This document shows positions 35,435 to 47,399 of a DNA stretch of 64,000 nucleotides, one piece after another (positions within the stretch are counted from its first letter, which is position 1; each line of letters starts with the position of its first letter). The position numbers were made by a program, and so were the translations under genes. Under the pieces are notes generated by a model. It saw nothing but the letters and a program-made list of their open reading frames with translations, was not told the origin of the DNA and ran no database searches. Where the stretch lies: the NCBI RefSeq assembly GCF_033118175.1, contig NC_083681.1, positions 12,046,001-12,110,000 on the forward strand, written 5' to 3'. The stretch comes from Dama dama. Taxonomy: Eukaryota > Chordata > Mammalia > Artiodactyla > Cervidae.

Positions 35435-36985
35435 TCTTAATGACCTAGGTAACCACGATGGCGTGATCACTCACCTAGAGTTGGACATTCTGGAGTTCGA
35501 ATTCAAGTGGACCCTAGAAAGCATAACTATGATCAAAGCTAGTGGAGGTGATGAAATTCTAGCTGAGCCATTTCAAATCCTAAAATATGATGCCACAAAA
35601 GTGCTGCATCAATATGCCTGCAAATTTGGAAAATTCAGCAGTGGCCACAAGACTGGAAAAAGTCAGTTTTTACTCAAATCCCAAAGAAAGGCAATGACAA
35701 AAAATGTTCAAACTACTGCACAATTGCACTCATCTCACATGCTAACAAAGTAATGCTCAAAATTCTCAAGCCAGGTTTCAACAGTATGAACCTAAAACTT
35801 CCAGATGTTCAAGTTTGATTTAGAAAAGACAGAGGAAGCACAGATCAAACTCCCAACATCCACTAGATCACTGAAAAAGCAAGAGAATTCCAGAAAAATA
35901 TCTACTTCTGCCTTATTGACTACATCAAAGCCTTTGACTGTGTGGATCACAATAAACTGTGGAAGATTCTTCAAGAGATGGGAATACCAGACCACCTAAC
36001 CTGTCTCCTGAGAAATCTGTATGCAGATCAAGACGCAATGGTTAGAACTAGACATAGAACAACAGACTTGTTCCAAATTAGGGAAGGAGTACGTCAAGGC
36101 TGTATATTGTCACCCTGCTTATTTAACTTTATATGTCAAGTATATCATGCAAAATGCCTGGAAGAACAGTTGGAATCAAGATTGCTGGGAGAAATATCGG
36201 TAATCTCAGATATGCAGATGACACCATGCTTATGGCAGAAAGTGAAGAGGAAGTGAAGAGCCTCTTGATGAAAGTGAAAGAGGAGAGTGAAAAAGCTGGC
36301 TTAAAACTCAACATTAATAAAACTAAGATCATGTTATCAGGTCCCATCATTTCATGGGAAATAGATGGGGAAACAATAGAAACTGACAGACTTTATTTTT
36401 CTGGGCTCCAAAATCACTGCAGATGGTGACTGCAGCCATGAAATTAAAAGACACTTGCTCCTTAGAAGAAAAACTATGAGAAAACTTATATTAAAAAGCA
36501 TATCAAAAAGCAGAGAAATTACTTTGCCAACAAAGGTTCACTTAGTCAAAGCTATGGTCACTCCAGTAGTCATGTATGGATGTGAGAGTTGGACCACAAA
36601 GAAAGCTGAGCACTGAAGAATTGATGCTTTTGAACTGTGGTGTTGGAGAAGACTCTTGAGAGTCCCGTGGACTTCAAGGAGACCAAACCAATCAATCCTA
36701 AAGGAAATCAGTCCTGAGTATTCATTGGAAGGAGTGATGCTGAAGCTAAAACTCCTGATTCGAAGAACTTACTCATTGGAAAAGACCCTGATTCTGGGAA
36801 ATATTGAAGGCAGGAGAAGGGCATGACAAAGGATGAGATGGTTGGATGGCATTACTGACTGGATGGATATGAGTTTGAGCAAGCGCCAGGATTTGGTGAT
36901 GGACGACAAAATCTGGCATGCTGTAGTCCATGGGATCACAAAAAGTCAGATACAACTGAGCGACTCAGTTGCACTGAACTGAAGT

Positions 36986-37610
36986 GTCCTTATGCTCCTT
37001 CTTCTGTCCTGTCTTCCTTTTTTGTTTCTGTTTGATTAATCATTGTGTGCCTCCAACAGCCAGAACTGGAAAGGAGAATTTAGACAATCACTGTTTGGAT
37101 CTGGTTTTAGTATATAGGATGTGGATAAGTCTACTCTAGCCAAAAGTGGCATTGAGATTAATCCAGATCTGTGCCATGGGATTCACTTTTGTTACGCATT
37201 GGTTCTACAGAAGTGCCTTACACTTTGAGTTGCAACCTGCTGATCCTTCTTCAAGCTACACAGATGATTCTCACTGAACATTCCCTCATCCACAAGCAAG
37301 TAACCATGATTTCCTCTGAGTGCTTCAGAAGAAAAAATAATCAGTATCCAAAAGCTTTGGATAAGCCATTAAAGAACTTGAAAGATTCTTATGGACTATG
37401 GTATTGACTTATCCAGGAGGCAAGACTCTAGTTCAAGCAATAGTGTTTAACTATTACTTTAATGTTTCCTAAAAAGGGAAGGTGTCTAATAGCTTTATGA
37501 TAAAAGCTATGCAATAGGTAGCAGATGAAAAATTAATGTGTTCAATTCTTAGATAAGTTGTGACTGTCTTAATTAGTAAGTGTATGATGCTGCCAAAATT
37601 CCTTAGACTG
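36986..37610. other. No gene or recognised repeat
   Basis: Unassigned. The 78-codon frame 37171-37407 does not resemble a known family. Confidence 0.5.
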
Positions 37611-37912
37611 GCCCTGTTTGATATAAATTTAAGAGCCACAAGTAAAAGCCAAATGGGTGATATTAAAATAAAAAGAAACTGGCAAATTTAATAATATATT
37701 TTGGTAATGTAATATATCTAAAATATCATCTTAATATGTAATCAAAATGTTTGCATAATCAAAATAAAATTATTAAGGAAATACTTAACTTTTTTCATAC
37801 TGATTCTTAGACATCTGTGTTGTATTTTATTTTCACAACGTATCTCAATCTAAATTAGCCACATTTCGAGTGCTAAACAGCCACATCTGCCTGATTTTAT
37901 TGGACAGTACAA
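37611..37912. mobile_element. Old non-autonomous hAT-like DNA transposon
   Basis: Resembles a mammal-wide MER-class element: CCTGTTTGATATAAATTTA at one end, a long AT-rich middle (AATAATATATTTTGGTAATG), then TTAGCCACATTTCGAGTGCT, AAACAGCCACATCTGCCTG and TATTGGACAGTAC. The last block is the usual 'TTGGACAG' terminal motif. I cannot name the subfamily. Confidence 0.6.
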
Positions 37913-37973
37913 CTCTGGCTTAGCCTGATATTTTCTTTACAGTAATCTCTTAGATATTTGCTACTTTATTAAT

Positions 37974-38180
37974 TGGGCTCCCCTGGTGTCTCAGTGGTAA
38001 AGAATCCACCTGCCAATGCAAGAGAATTGGTTTTGGTCCCTGGGTGGAGAAGATCCCCTGCGGAAGGAAATGGCAAGCTACTCCAGCATCTTTCTTGGGA
38101 AAATCCATGGAGAGAGGAGCATGGTAGGCTACAGTTCACGGAGTCACAAAAGATTTAGCAACTTAGTGACTGAAAAACAA
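37974..38180 (+). mobile_element. Bov-tA SINE
   Basis: GGGCTCCCCTGGTGTCTCAG head to AGCAACTTAGTGACTGAAAA end; fairly diverged. Confidence 0.9.
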
Positions 38181-40417
38181 AAACTTTGTGAATTACTTCT
38201 GCTTTGCATGTAGAATTCTTCACAGATTCTTCTGACTAACACTGTGAGACTATAACCTCTCAAGTCATAGAATGGGCCTCTATTACTTGAGGCCCAATTA
38301 TCTTGCTGCATTCTATTTTTAATCCATTAGGATTATGAAATAATTATAGTATTAGAACTATCACAACATCTACTAGAATTATTTTTAAAGATGCTTACAT
38401 ATTTTTAAGTGAGAGTCTGAGAAGTTCCAAGAGCAGAGGCCATACCTTTTATCAAAGTTGCCTATTCTGATTTTTTTTTTTAATGCTCTTGATAGCATTC
38501 TCGGTAGTACATACTTTCTAACAAAGACATAATACACCAATCCACATGGCATGTATGTGTGTGTATGTTGAGACAGAGAGAGAGAGAGTGTGCACAAAAC
38601 CGATGATCTGACTATTGTTGTATTTTCACCCATAGCATTGAGAGTTTTTTTTTTTTTTTTTTTTACCTTTTTCTCTCTTCTACCTAAACAGGTCATCATA
38701 TGGACAAAAATGTGACAGTCTGTTATCATTACCTCTGTTGGATTATTCTGAAGACACTAGAGAGGACTAAATGACCTGGAAAACTCAGTCTATGGAAAAG
38801 TCCATTGTACCTATCTCTGTTATTTCCACTGCTACGCATCACTGAAATCTTAGAACAATATGATTTGCTATACTGACACATAAACCCAAAGGTCATTTTT
38901 CACCTTGTTCTTTACCCCAAGTAAATCTCAGAGATCTTTTAATACTTTCTATTTCATATTCTGGAGTAATATCAAATATTTTACATGTTAAAATATTATT
39001 AAAATTTACATTAAGTATGTAATAATGAAATATTTTATTATTTCAAAAATTTACTTATTTGACAAACACATAGGCACTATGAACTGCCTAGCATAATATA
39101 TTGTCCTTGATTAAGTATATGAGATGGTGGTCAAGCAGAGTCTTGGAGAGTTCCAACATTCTATAAAGCAGAAAGAAGGAAGGAGTATTTAAAAGTAAGT
39201 ACTATAAGCAACGACAAATCTTTCAAGTTTCTTCAAGTCCCTGAAACCTACCTGTTCATTTTATGTACAAGCATGAGCCCCTGAATCACCTGAATCATGT
39301 GTGATCAAAAACTTTGCTGAAAGTATTTTATTTCTTGTTTTTCCATCTTCAACATGTCAGGGGTAAATTAGGTAAGAAAAATGGTTTGAAAAAGAAATAA
39401 GAGAGTACTAAAGACATTTGCGATCGTGGTCATAGGCTAGATTTGAGTAAGCACAGGATCTGGTGTCACTATATCCAATTTACAAGCTACAAGAGAAATT
39501 TTATAGACAATCTATTATATATTTTATGTATGAACTAATCACTAAAAAACTTATAGAGATACCAATTTCTAAGTTGGAACACAAGAAAATGTGGTTAGTT
39601 TCTATTCAAGGGAAGCAATATATATTTATACAAAGTATATCCTACTTGAAATAATATTCCAATATTTTTGAAATGCAAGTACTGCCTCAAAGTTTACCAA
39701 GGCAGAATACTGTCACTTAGGAATCATTTAGTGTAATCTTTATTGCTAGAAGTCTAATTATTTAATTCACCACACATTAGAGACGGGGATTTCCAACTTC
39801 CTTAATTTGACACATTAGCCCTGAAGATGGCAGAACATAAACTGGAAAATAATTAACATGTGTAAAGGCATGATTGTCAACCTGACTTATTTGCATTAGA
39901 TTTCTGTCCCTTTGTAACAATTCTCATAGAAAAATAAGGAGGAAACTTAAATCTTCAGGGCTAACTTGTAAAGGAAATTAATTTCTCTGCCTAAAATAAA
40001 AATCTTTTTGGTGAAGAACATCAACTATATAAATCATAACTTATGGCTTTTTTCCCAGATACTAAGAATGCATTATCCATAAAGCTTTATGGAGAGTAGA
40101 CTAGGAGAAGATTAAAATGCCTAGCTTTACAAAATATTGTATAGAAAATAAAACAAATAATTGATAATGTCAGTCAGTATGGGTCATGCTCCTTATTTAA
40201 TGCAAAAAGAATCTGACACATATTGTGGAAACAGTCACATGTGACCTTAATCTTGAACATGAAAAGAGGGAAAACTGGAGATATAGGATATGCCAGATAG
40301 AGTTAATAATTTAAGAATGGTACAATTGGAGAAGGGCAGCAAAAATACATGTTTAGGGAAAATAAGTGACAAGAACAAGTGGAAAAGAAATTTCTTTGTG
40401 AGTAACAGTCACATTAG
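38181..40417. other. No gene; simple repeats
   Basis: T runs (38471-38481, 38646-38664) and TG/AG microsatellite sequence (38551-38592). The 114-codon minus-strand frame at 38385-38729 owes its Lys run to the T tract. Otherwise AT-rich and unassigned. Confidence 0.55.
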
Positions 40418-41745
40418 TAAGCCATTGCTGTACAATACACCAACCCAAAATTCAATTTTTTTAAAAAAATATATTTATTATCATTACTTATTTTGAGTGG
40501 CTGAGGGTCAGCTGATTAAGGCTAGGCTTGCTTGGAAGCTACAGTTAGAACTGGACATGGAAAACCGGACTGGTTCCAAATAGGAAAAGGAGTATGTCAA
40601 GGCTGTATATTGTCACCCTGCTTCATTAACTTATATGCAGAGTGCATCATGAGAAACGCTGGCCTGGGGGAAGCACAAGCTGGAATCAGGATTGCTGGGA
40701 GAAATATCAATAACCTCAGATATGCAGATGACACCACCCGTATGGCAAAAAGTGAAGAAGAGCTAAAGAGCCTCTTGATGAGAGTGAAAGAGGAGAGTGA
40801 AAAAGTTGGCTTAAAGCTCAACATTCAGAAAACTAAGATCATGGAATCCAGTCCTATCACTTCATGGCAAATAGATGGGGAAACAGTAGAAACAGTGTCA
40901 GACTTTATTTTTCTGGGCTCCAAATCACTGCAGATGGTGAATGAAGCCATGAAATTAAAAGACGCTTACGCCTTGGAAGGAAAGTTATGACCAACCTAGA
41001 CAGCATATTAAAAAGCAGAGACATTACTTTGCCAACAAAGGTCCATCTAGTCAAGGCTATGGTTTTTCCAGTGGTTAGGTATGGATGTGACAGTTGGAAT
41101 GTGAAGAAAGCTGAGTGCCAAAAAATTGATGCTTTTGAACTCTGGTGTTGGAGAAGACTCTTGAGAGTCCCTTGGACTGCAAGGAGATCCAACCAGTCCA
41201 TCTTAAAGGAGATCATTCCTGGGTGTTCATTGGAAGGACTGATGCTGAAGCTGAAACTCCAGTACTTTGGCCACCTCATGCGAAGAGTTGACTCATTGGA
41301 AAAGACCCTGATGCTGGGAGGGATTGGGGACAGGAGGAGAAGGGGATGACAGAGGATGAGATGGCTGGATGGCATCACCGACTCAATGGACATGGGTTTG
41401 GGTGGACTGGTATGCTGCAGTTCATGGGGTCACAAAGATTTAGACACTACTGAGAGACTGAACTGAACTCAACTGCCTGGAATGGTTGACCAGAGGTGGC
41501 ACTACTCTCTTTTTCTCCTTATTCTCACGGTGATGAGAAAACAACAACAGAATTAGTGAAAATGCACAAGGTGTCTGAAGGCCTAAGGACAAACTGATTA
41601 CTATTACTGTTTCCTCATTCTATTGGCCAAAAAAGTCATATGGCTAAGCCCAAAGTCAAAGGACAGGCAAATCACATGACATTTATATAGCTACAGAGAG
41701 AGCTAAAGAATCAAACACAGTATTACAATCTATCACACTGGCAAA
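40418..41745 (-). mobile_element. Old mammalian DNA transposon (MER class), split by BovB
   Basis: Left part has GCCATTGCTGTACAATACAC and CATTACTTATTTTGAGTGGC, then GGGTCAGCTGATTAAGG. After BovB, the right part has GGTTGACCAGAGGTGGCAC, TATTGGCCAAAAAAGTCATA and TGGCTAAGCCCAAAGTC. These recall a common hAT-like mammalian repeat; subfamily and orientation are uncertain. Confidence 0.5.
40541..41478 (+). mobile_element. BovB, 5'-truncated, two long open pieces
   Basis: Begins within RT (TVRTGHGKPDWFQIGKGVCQ) and carries YADD at 40721-40732. It shifts frame near 40920-40990 and continues open at 40987-41349 (KAECQKIDAFELWCWRRLLR). A small loss near 41408 removes part of the 3' end. Confidence 0.93.
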
Positions 41746-42514
41746 CTCTAAACTTGGAAAGTTATTTTACAGTATATTCGTCTATAAAAGTATTAATTGC
41801 CAATATCAGAGTTTTTTGTTGTTGTTGTTGTTTGTTTGTCTAATTTTACAAGCAAAACAGAGCTGTTAAAAAGTTGGTACCAGGATGTTTCATCATAATC
41901 TTATGTTTTCCTTCTTTTTTTCTTTAAATTGTAATGGCATCTATTATTTTCTTTATTAATAGACTATTTTACATGTTTAAAGATATTTCTCTATCTTGAA
42001 GGAATAAAATACTAAAAGTATTTTATCCTTTAAAAAAAAAAAAAACGTTGCTTTTTAAATTTAGTTTTAAAATGTACCTAGAGTTATTTACTTCTTTATT
42101 GCATGGAATGCTGAGAGATCTGATTTTATTTATTTATTTTTCTAATGGATAAACTATTTTATTAGAAAAACTTGTGTGACAGCATGTTTGTTCTCCACTG
42201 ATCTGTACTCCAAATTTGTATAGAGACATAGAAAGCTTTCTGGGTTCTCAAAACACTGCCACAGGAATCTAATCTATCCTATTAACACACTATCTTAATT
42301 ATTTGCAATGTTACACTTACTGAGGGAGGATTAAGACTTCTTTGAAATTGAATCCACATCTATGAACATGATATATCTCTATGTTTTTATGCATTTCTTT
42401 AGGGTTTTGTATATATTTAATATAGATATGCTGTCTGCTTTTCTTTTTTTATTTTTAAGTATTTTCTTAATCTTTCAAGGCCAGTTAAAAAAAATAAAGA
42501 AACTCATTTTTAAT
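41746..42514. other. No gene; GTT microsatellite
   Basis: GTTGTTGTTGTTG-type run at 41816-41839, A run at 42033-42045; otherwise unassigned. Confidence 0.55.
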
Positions 42515-42720
42515 TTTTCATGGTAGTCCAGTGGTAAAGAACCACTTGCTAATGCAAGAAACAAGGGTTTCATCCCTTGGTGGGGAAGATGACCTGGAGA
42601 AGGAAATGGCAACCCAATCCAGTATTCTTGCCTGGGAAATCCCATGGACAAAGGAGTCTGGCAGGCTACAGTCCATGGAGTCCCAAAAGAGTTAGACATG
42701 ACTTAGTCATTAAACGATAA
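42515..42720 (+). mobile_element. Bov-tA SINE, diverged
   Basis: CATGGTAGTCCAGTGGTAAA head, GGTGGGGAAGATGACCTGG, ending CAGTCCATGGAGTCCCAAAA. Confidence 0.88.
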
Positions 42721-43151
42721 AAAGAACAATTTAAAGCTTAAAGGGATTTAGATATTAGGTGCCTATAAGAATTTCTACAAACAACAACAAAGATTTCTTT
42801 TTCATCACAGGGTACTGGAATACAAAAGCCGGAAATCAAGAAATATCTGGAGTAGAATGCAAATTTGGCCTCGAGTACAAAGTGAAGCAGGAAACAGGCT
42901 AACAAGAGTTCTGCCAGGAGAATGCACTGGTCATAGCTAACACCCTCTTCCAACAACACAAGGGATGACTCTACATGTGGACATCACAGAATGGTCAACA
43001 CTGAAATCAGATTGATTATATTCCTTGCAGTCGAAGATGGAGAACCTCTATATAGTCAGTAAAAAGAAGACATGGAGCTATCTGTGGCTCAGATAATCAG
43101 CTCCTTAATACAAAATCCAGGCTAAAATTGATGAATGTAGGGAAAACCACT

Positions 43152-43166
43152 AGGCAATTCAGGTAT
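43152..43166. repeat. Target-site duplication of antisense BovB, left copy
   Basis: AGGCAATTCAGGTAT against AGGCAACTCAGGTGT at 45075-45089: 13 of 15 match and the host BovB text continues across. Confidence 0.82.
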
Positions 43167-43170
43167 CAGT

Positions 43171-44657
43171 TCAGTTCAGTTGCACAGTCATGTCTGATTC
43201 TCCGGGTCCCCATGGACTGAAGCACGCCAGGCCTCCCTGCCCATCACAAACTGCAAGAGCATACTCAAACTCATGTTCAACCAAGTCAGTGATGACATCC
43301 AACCATCTCATCCTCTGTCGTCCCCTTCTCCTCCTGCCCTCATTCTTTCCCAGCATCAGGGTCTCTTCCAATGAGTCAGGTATTTGCATCAGGTGGCCAA
43401 GGTATTGGTGTTTCAGCTTCAACATCAGTCCTTCCAATGAACACTCAGGACTGATTTCCTTTAGGATGGACTGGTTGGATCCCCTTGCAGTCCAAGAGAC
43501 TATCAAGAGTCTTTTTGAACACCACATTTCAAAATTTTCAACTCCTCTGCACTCAGCTTTCTTTATAGTCAAACTCTCATATCCATACATGACTACTGGA
43601 AAAACCACAGCTTTGACCAGATGGACCTTTGCTGGCAAAGTAATGTCTCTTCTTAATATGCTGTCTAGCTTGGCCATAGCTTTCCTCCAAGGAGCAAGCA
43701 TCTTTGAATTCCATGGTTGCAGTCACTATCTGCAGTGATTTTGGAGACCAAGAAAATAAAGTCTTACTGTTTCCATTGTTACCCCATCTTTTTCCCTTGA
43801 AGTGATGGAACTGAATGCCATGATATTAATTTTCTGAATGTAGATCTTTAAGCCAACTTTTTCACTCTCCTCTTTCACTTTTCATCAAGAGGGTCTTTAT
43901 TTCCTCCTCACTTTCAGCCATAAGAGTGTAGTCATCTACATATCTGAGGTTACTGATATTTCTACCAGCAATCTTGACTCTAGTTTGTGCTTCATCCAGT
44001 CCGGCATTTCGCATGATGTACTCTGCATATAAGTTAAGTAAGCAAGGTGACAATATATAGCCTTGACATACTCCTTTACCAATTTGGAATCAGTCTGTCA
44101 TTCCATGTCTGGTTCTAACTGTTGCTTCATGTCCTACATACAGATTTCTGGTACAGGAGGCAGGTCAGGTATTTTGGTATTCCCATCTCTTTAAGAATTT
44201 TCCACAGTTTGTTGTGATCCATTCAGTCAAAGGCTTTGGTGTAGTCAATAAAGCAGAAGCGATGCTTTTCTGGAATTCTCTTGCTTGATCCAATGAATCA
44301 ATGGATGATCCAACAGATGTTGGCAATTTGATCTCTGGTTCCTCTGCCTTTTCTAAATCCACTTGAACATCTGGAAGTTCATGATTCGTGTACTGTTGAA
44401 GCCTGGCTTGGATAATTTGAGCATTACTTTGCTAGCGTGTGAGACAAGTGCAATTTTGCAGTAGTTTGAACAGGCTTTGGTATTGCCTTTCTTTCGGATT
44501 GGAATGAAAAGTGACCTTGTGACCTTTCCCAGTTCTGTGGCCATTGCTGAGTTTTCCAAATTTGCTGGCATATTGAATGCAGCACCTTCAAAGCATCATA
44601 TTTTAGGATTTGGAATAGCTCAACTGGAATTCCATCACCTCCTGTAGCTTTGTTCAC
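43171..44657 (-). pseudogene. BovB ORF remnant: RT and C-terminus
   Basis: Open pieces at 43171-43701 (C-terminal, with KAECRGVENFEMWCSKRLLI), 43862-44053 (SNLRYVDDYTLMAESEEE, with Val for Ala in the palm box), 44165-44362 and 44353-44657 (NKATGGDGIPVELFQILKYD, RSLFIPIRKKGN). Frameshifts separate them, so this is inactive. Confidence 0.88.
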
Positions 44658-44837
44658 AGTAATGCTTCCTAAGGCCCACTTGACTTAGCATTCCAGGATG
44701 TCTGGTCCTAGGTGAGTGATTACACCATTCAGGTTATCTGGGTCATGTTGTTCTTTTTTGTATAGTTCTCCTCTGTATTCTTCCCACCTCTACTTAATAT
44801 CTTTTTCTTCTTATGTCCATTCCATTTCTGTACTCTG

Positions 44838-45074
44838 AGGAGGCCTTAAAAATAGCTGATGAAAGAAGAGAAGCTAAAGGCAAAGGAGAAAATGAAAGAT
44901 ATACCTATCTGAATGCAGAGTTGCAAAGAATAGCAAGGAGAGATAAGAAAGCATTCCTGAGTGATTAATGCAGAAAAAGAGGAAATTAATAGAATGGGGA
45001 AGACTAGAGATCTCTTCAAGAATATTAGAGATACCAGGGGAACATTTCATATAAAGATGGGCACAGTAAACAAC
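44838..45074 (+). mobile_element. Inverted 5' segment of the antisense BovB
   Basis: From TCTGAGGAGGCCTTAAAAAT to ATGGGCACAGTAAA, plus four bases CAAC. In BovB order it ends where the minus-strand piece begins (ACAGAAATGG type). The same stretch is present again in the host at about 45259-45500, so it is an extra copy, not host sequence. Confidence 0.85.
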
Positions 45075-45089
45075 AGGCAACTCAGGTGT
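45075..45089. repeat. Target-site duplication of antisense BovB, right copy
   Basis: AGGCAACTCAGGTGT, followed by the host BovB text TATCTAAGTCAAGTCCC. Confidence 0.82.
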
Positions 45090-46655
45090 TATCTAAGTCA
45101 AGTCCCTTATGATTATACAGTGAAGGTGACAAATAGACTCAAAGGTTTAAATCTGGTAGACAGAGTGCCTGAAAAACTATGGACTGAGATTGGTAACACT
45201 GTACAGGAGATTTTGACCAAACCATCCCCCCAAAAAAGAAAGGGAAAGCAGTTGTCTGTGGAGGCCTTAGAAGTAGCTGAGAAAAGAAGAGAAGTGAAGG
45301 GTAAGGGAGAAATGGAAAGATGCAACCAAATGAATACAGAGTTCCAGAGAAAAGCAAGGAGAGATAAGAAAGCCTTTTAAAGTGAACAATACAAATAAAC
45401 AGAGGAAAATAATAGAATGATAAAGACTAGAGATCTTTTCAAGGAAATTGGAGATACCAAGGCAATATTTAAGGCAAATATGGGCACAATAAAGGACAGA
45501 AACGGCAAGGACATAACAGAAGCAGAACAGATTAAGAAGTGTGGAAAGAATACACAGACGAACTATACGAAAAATGTCTTAAAGACCTGGATAACCACGA
45601 TGATGTGGTCACTCACTTAGAGTCAGACATTCTGAAATGAGAAGTCAAATGGGCCTTAGGAAGCATTACTATGAACAAATCTAGTGGAGGTGATGGAATT
45701 CCAGTTGAACTATTTCAAATTCTAAAAGATGATGCTGATAAAGTATTGCAGTCAATATGCCAGCAAATATGAAAAAGTCAGCAGTGGCCACAGGACTGGA
45801 AAAAGTCAGTTTTCATTCCAATCACAAAGAAAAGCAATGCCAAAAAATGTTCAAACTACTAAATATGCTCATTTCACATGCCAGCAAGATTATGCTCAAA
45901 AGGCTTCAACATGATGTGAACCAAGAACTTTCAGACGTACAACTAAATTTTAAAAAGGCAGAGGAAACAGAGATCAAATTGCCAACATCCACTGGATCAT
46001 AGAAAAGGCAAGGGAATATCAGAAAAACATCTACTTCTGCTTCATTGACTACACTAAAGGCTTTGACTGTGTGGATCACAAAACTGTGGAAAACTCTTAA
46101 AATGACAGAAATACCAGTTCACCTTACCTATCTCCTGAGAAAGCTGTATGCAGGACAAGAAGCAACATGGAACACTGGACTTTTTCAAAAAATTGGGAAA
46201 AGAGTACATCAAGGTTGTATGTTGTCACTCTGCTTATTTAACTTCTATTCTGTGTACATCATGCAAAATGTAGGTCTGGATAAACCACATTCTGAAATCA
46301 CAAGATTGCCGTGAGAAATATCAACAACCTCATTCATATATGCAGATACTACGACTCTAATAACAGAAAGTGAAGAGGAACTAGAGAGCCTCTTGATAAG
46401 GGTAAAAGAGGAGAGTAGAAAAGCTAGCTTAAAACTCAGCATTCAACAAATTAAGATCATGGCATCCAGTCCCATTACTTTATGGCAAATAGATGGAGAA
46501 AAACTGGGAACAATGACAGATTTTATATACTTGGGCTCAAAAATGACTGTGGATGGTGACTGCAGCCACAAAATTAAAAGACACTTGCTCCTTGGAAGAA
46601 AAGCTATGACAAATTTAGTTAGTGTATTTAAAAGCATAGACGTCACTTTGTCAAC

Positions 46656-46801
46656 AAAGGTTCATATAGTCAAAGCTATAGTTTTTGGTGTATATATATA
46701 TACCAAATATATATATATATATATATATATATTCCTTTATTAATGTTCCTTTATAAAGGTTCATATAGTCAAAACTATAGTTTTTGGTATATATATACCA
46801 A

Positions 46802-46865
<64 letters not shown>

Positions 46866-46880
46866 TCCTTTATTAATGTA
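46656..46880. repeat. Tandem duplication of about 99 bp with TA microsatellite
   Basis: AAAGGTTCATATAGTCAAA starts at 46656 and again at 46755. Each is followed by CTATAGTTTTTGGT, TA repeats, ACCAAATATATA, a long TA run and TTCCTTTATTAATGT. TTGGTATATATATACCAA in the second copy is a perfect 18-bp palindrome. Confidence 0.88.
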
Positions 46881-46963
46881 TGGACCACTACAATATTGTA
46901 AAGTAATTAGCCTCCAACTAATAAAAATAAAGGAAAAATAAATAAATAAAAGCTATAGTTTTT
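46672..46963 (+). mobile_element. L1 3' sliver with TA-rich block and 15-bp duplication
   Basis: AAAGCTATAGTTTTT at 46672-46686 and 46949-46963 is a perfect duplication of BovB text. Between the copies lie a TA-rich block and about 65 bp of L1 3' end (ACAATATTGTAAAGTAATTA, GCCTCCAACTAATAAAAATA, A-rich tail, about 46884-46948). The TA block includes a second copy of adjoining BovB target sequence. Confidence 0.85.
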
Positions 46964-47399
46964 CCAGTAGTCATGTACAAATGTGAGAGTTGTACCATAA
47001 TGAAGGCTGAGCACTGAAGAATGGATGCTATCAAGATGTGGTGCTTAGAGAAGACTCCTGAGACTCCTGTGGATAACAAGGAGAACAAACTAGTCAATCC
47101 TAAAGAAAATCAGCACTGAATATTCATTGGTAGGGCTAATTCTTAAGCAGAAGCTCCAATACTTTGGCCACCTGACACAAAGAGCCAACCCATTGAAAAA
47201 GACCCTGATGCTAGCAAAGATTGAAGGCAGGAGGAGAAGCGGGTGACAGGGGACAAGACGGTTGGATGGCATCACTGACTCAATTGACATGAGTTTGAGC
47301 AAACTCCGGTAGATAGTAAAGGACAAGGAAGTCTGGTATTCTGAAGTCCATGGGGTCGCAAAGAGTCAGACATGACTTGGTGACTAAACAACAACAAAG

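Larger units (their letters stand above)
31645..36985 (+). mobile_element. Host BovB, split by a second BovB
   Basis: Left part 31645-31939 covers the region after the endonuclease. It resumes at 35168 in the same place in the element and runs through RT (YADD at 36211-36222) to the 3' end at about 36985 (CGACTCAGTTGCACTGAACT). Many stops and frameshifts. A CTAT microsatellite sits at 35404-35434. It begins in, or beside, the 3' end of the L1 at 31644. Confidence 0.9.
43167..45074 (-). mobile_element. BovB with 5' inversion, inserted antisense in BovB
   Basis: The 3' end is at the left (CAGTTCAGTTCAGTTGC, complement of the ACTGA tail). It reads on the minus strand to 44837 through the C-terminal region, RT (palm box YVDD at 43931-43942) and linker. 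The next piece, 44838-45074, is on the plus strand and is exactly the part that precedes the minus piece in BovB order. Together they form one 5'-truncated, 5'-inverted copy flanked by a 15-bp duplication: the hallmark of twin priming. Confidence 0.85.
42783..47399 (+). mobile_element. Host BovB carrying two later insertions
   Basis: Starts within the endonuclease region (TTCTTTTTCATCACAGGG, GACTGGAATGC-like) and is split at 43166 by an antisense BovB, resuming at 45075. It runs through a decayed RT, where the palm box reads YADT (46339-46350) instead of YADD. It is split again at 46687-46948 by an L1 sliver and ends GACTAAACAACAACAAAG at 47399. AAACAACAACAAAG occurs at both 42779-42792 and 47386-47399, a possible duplication, though it resembles the family's own tail. 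Confidence 0.9.

Noticed and set aside
37171..37407. 78-codon frame as a gene
   Set aside because: No family features; it lies in unassigned DNA after a BovB tail.
43167..45074. Two separate BovB insertions (one antisense, one sense)
   Set aside because: The sense piece lacks a 3' end, is collinear with the start of the antisense piece, and a single direct repeat pair brackets both; one inverted insertion explains it better.
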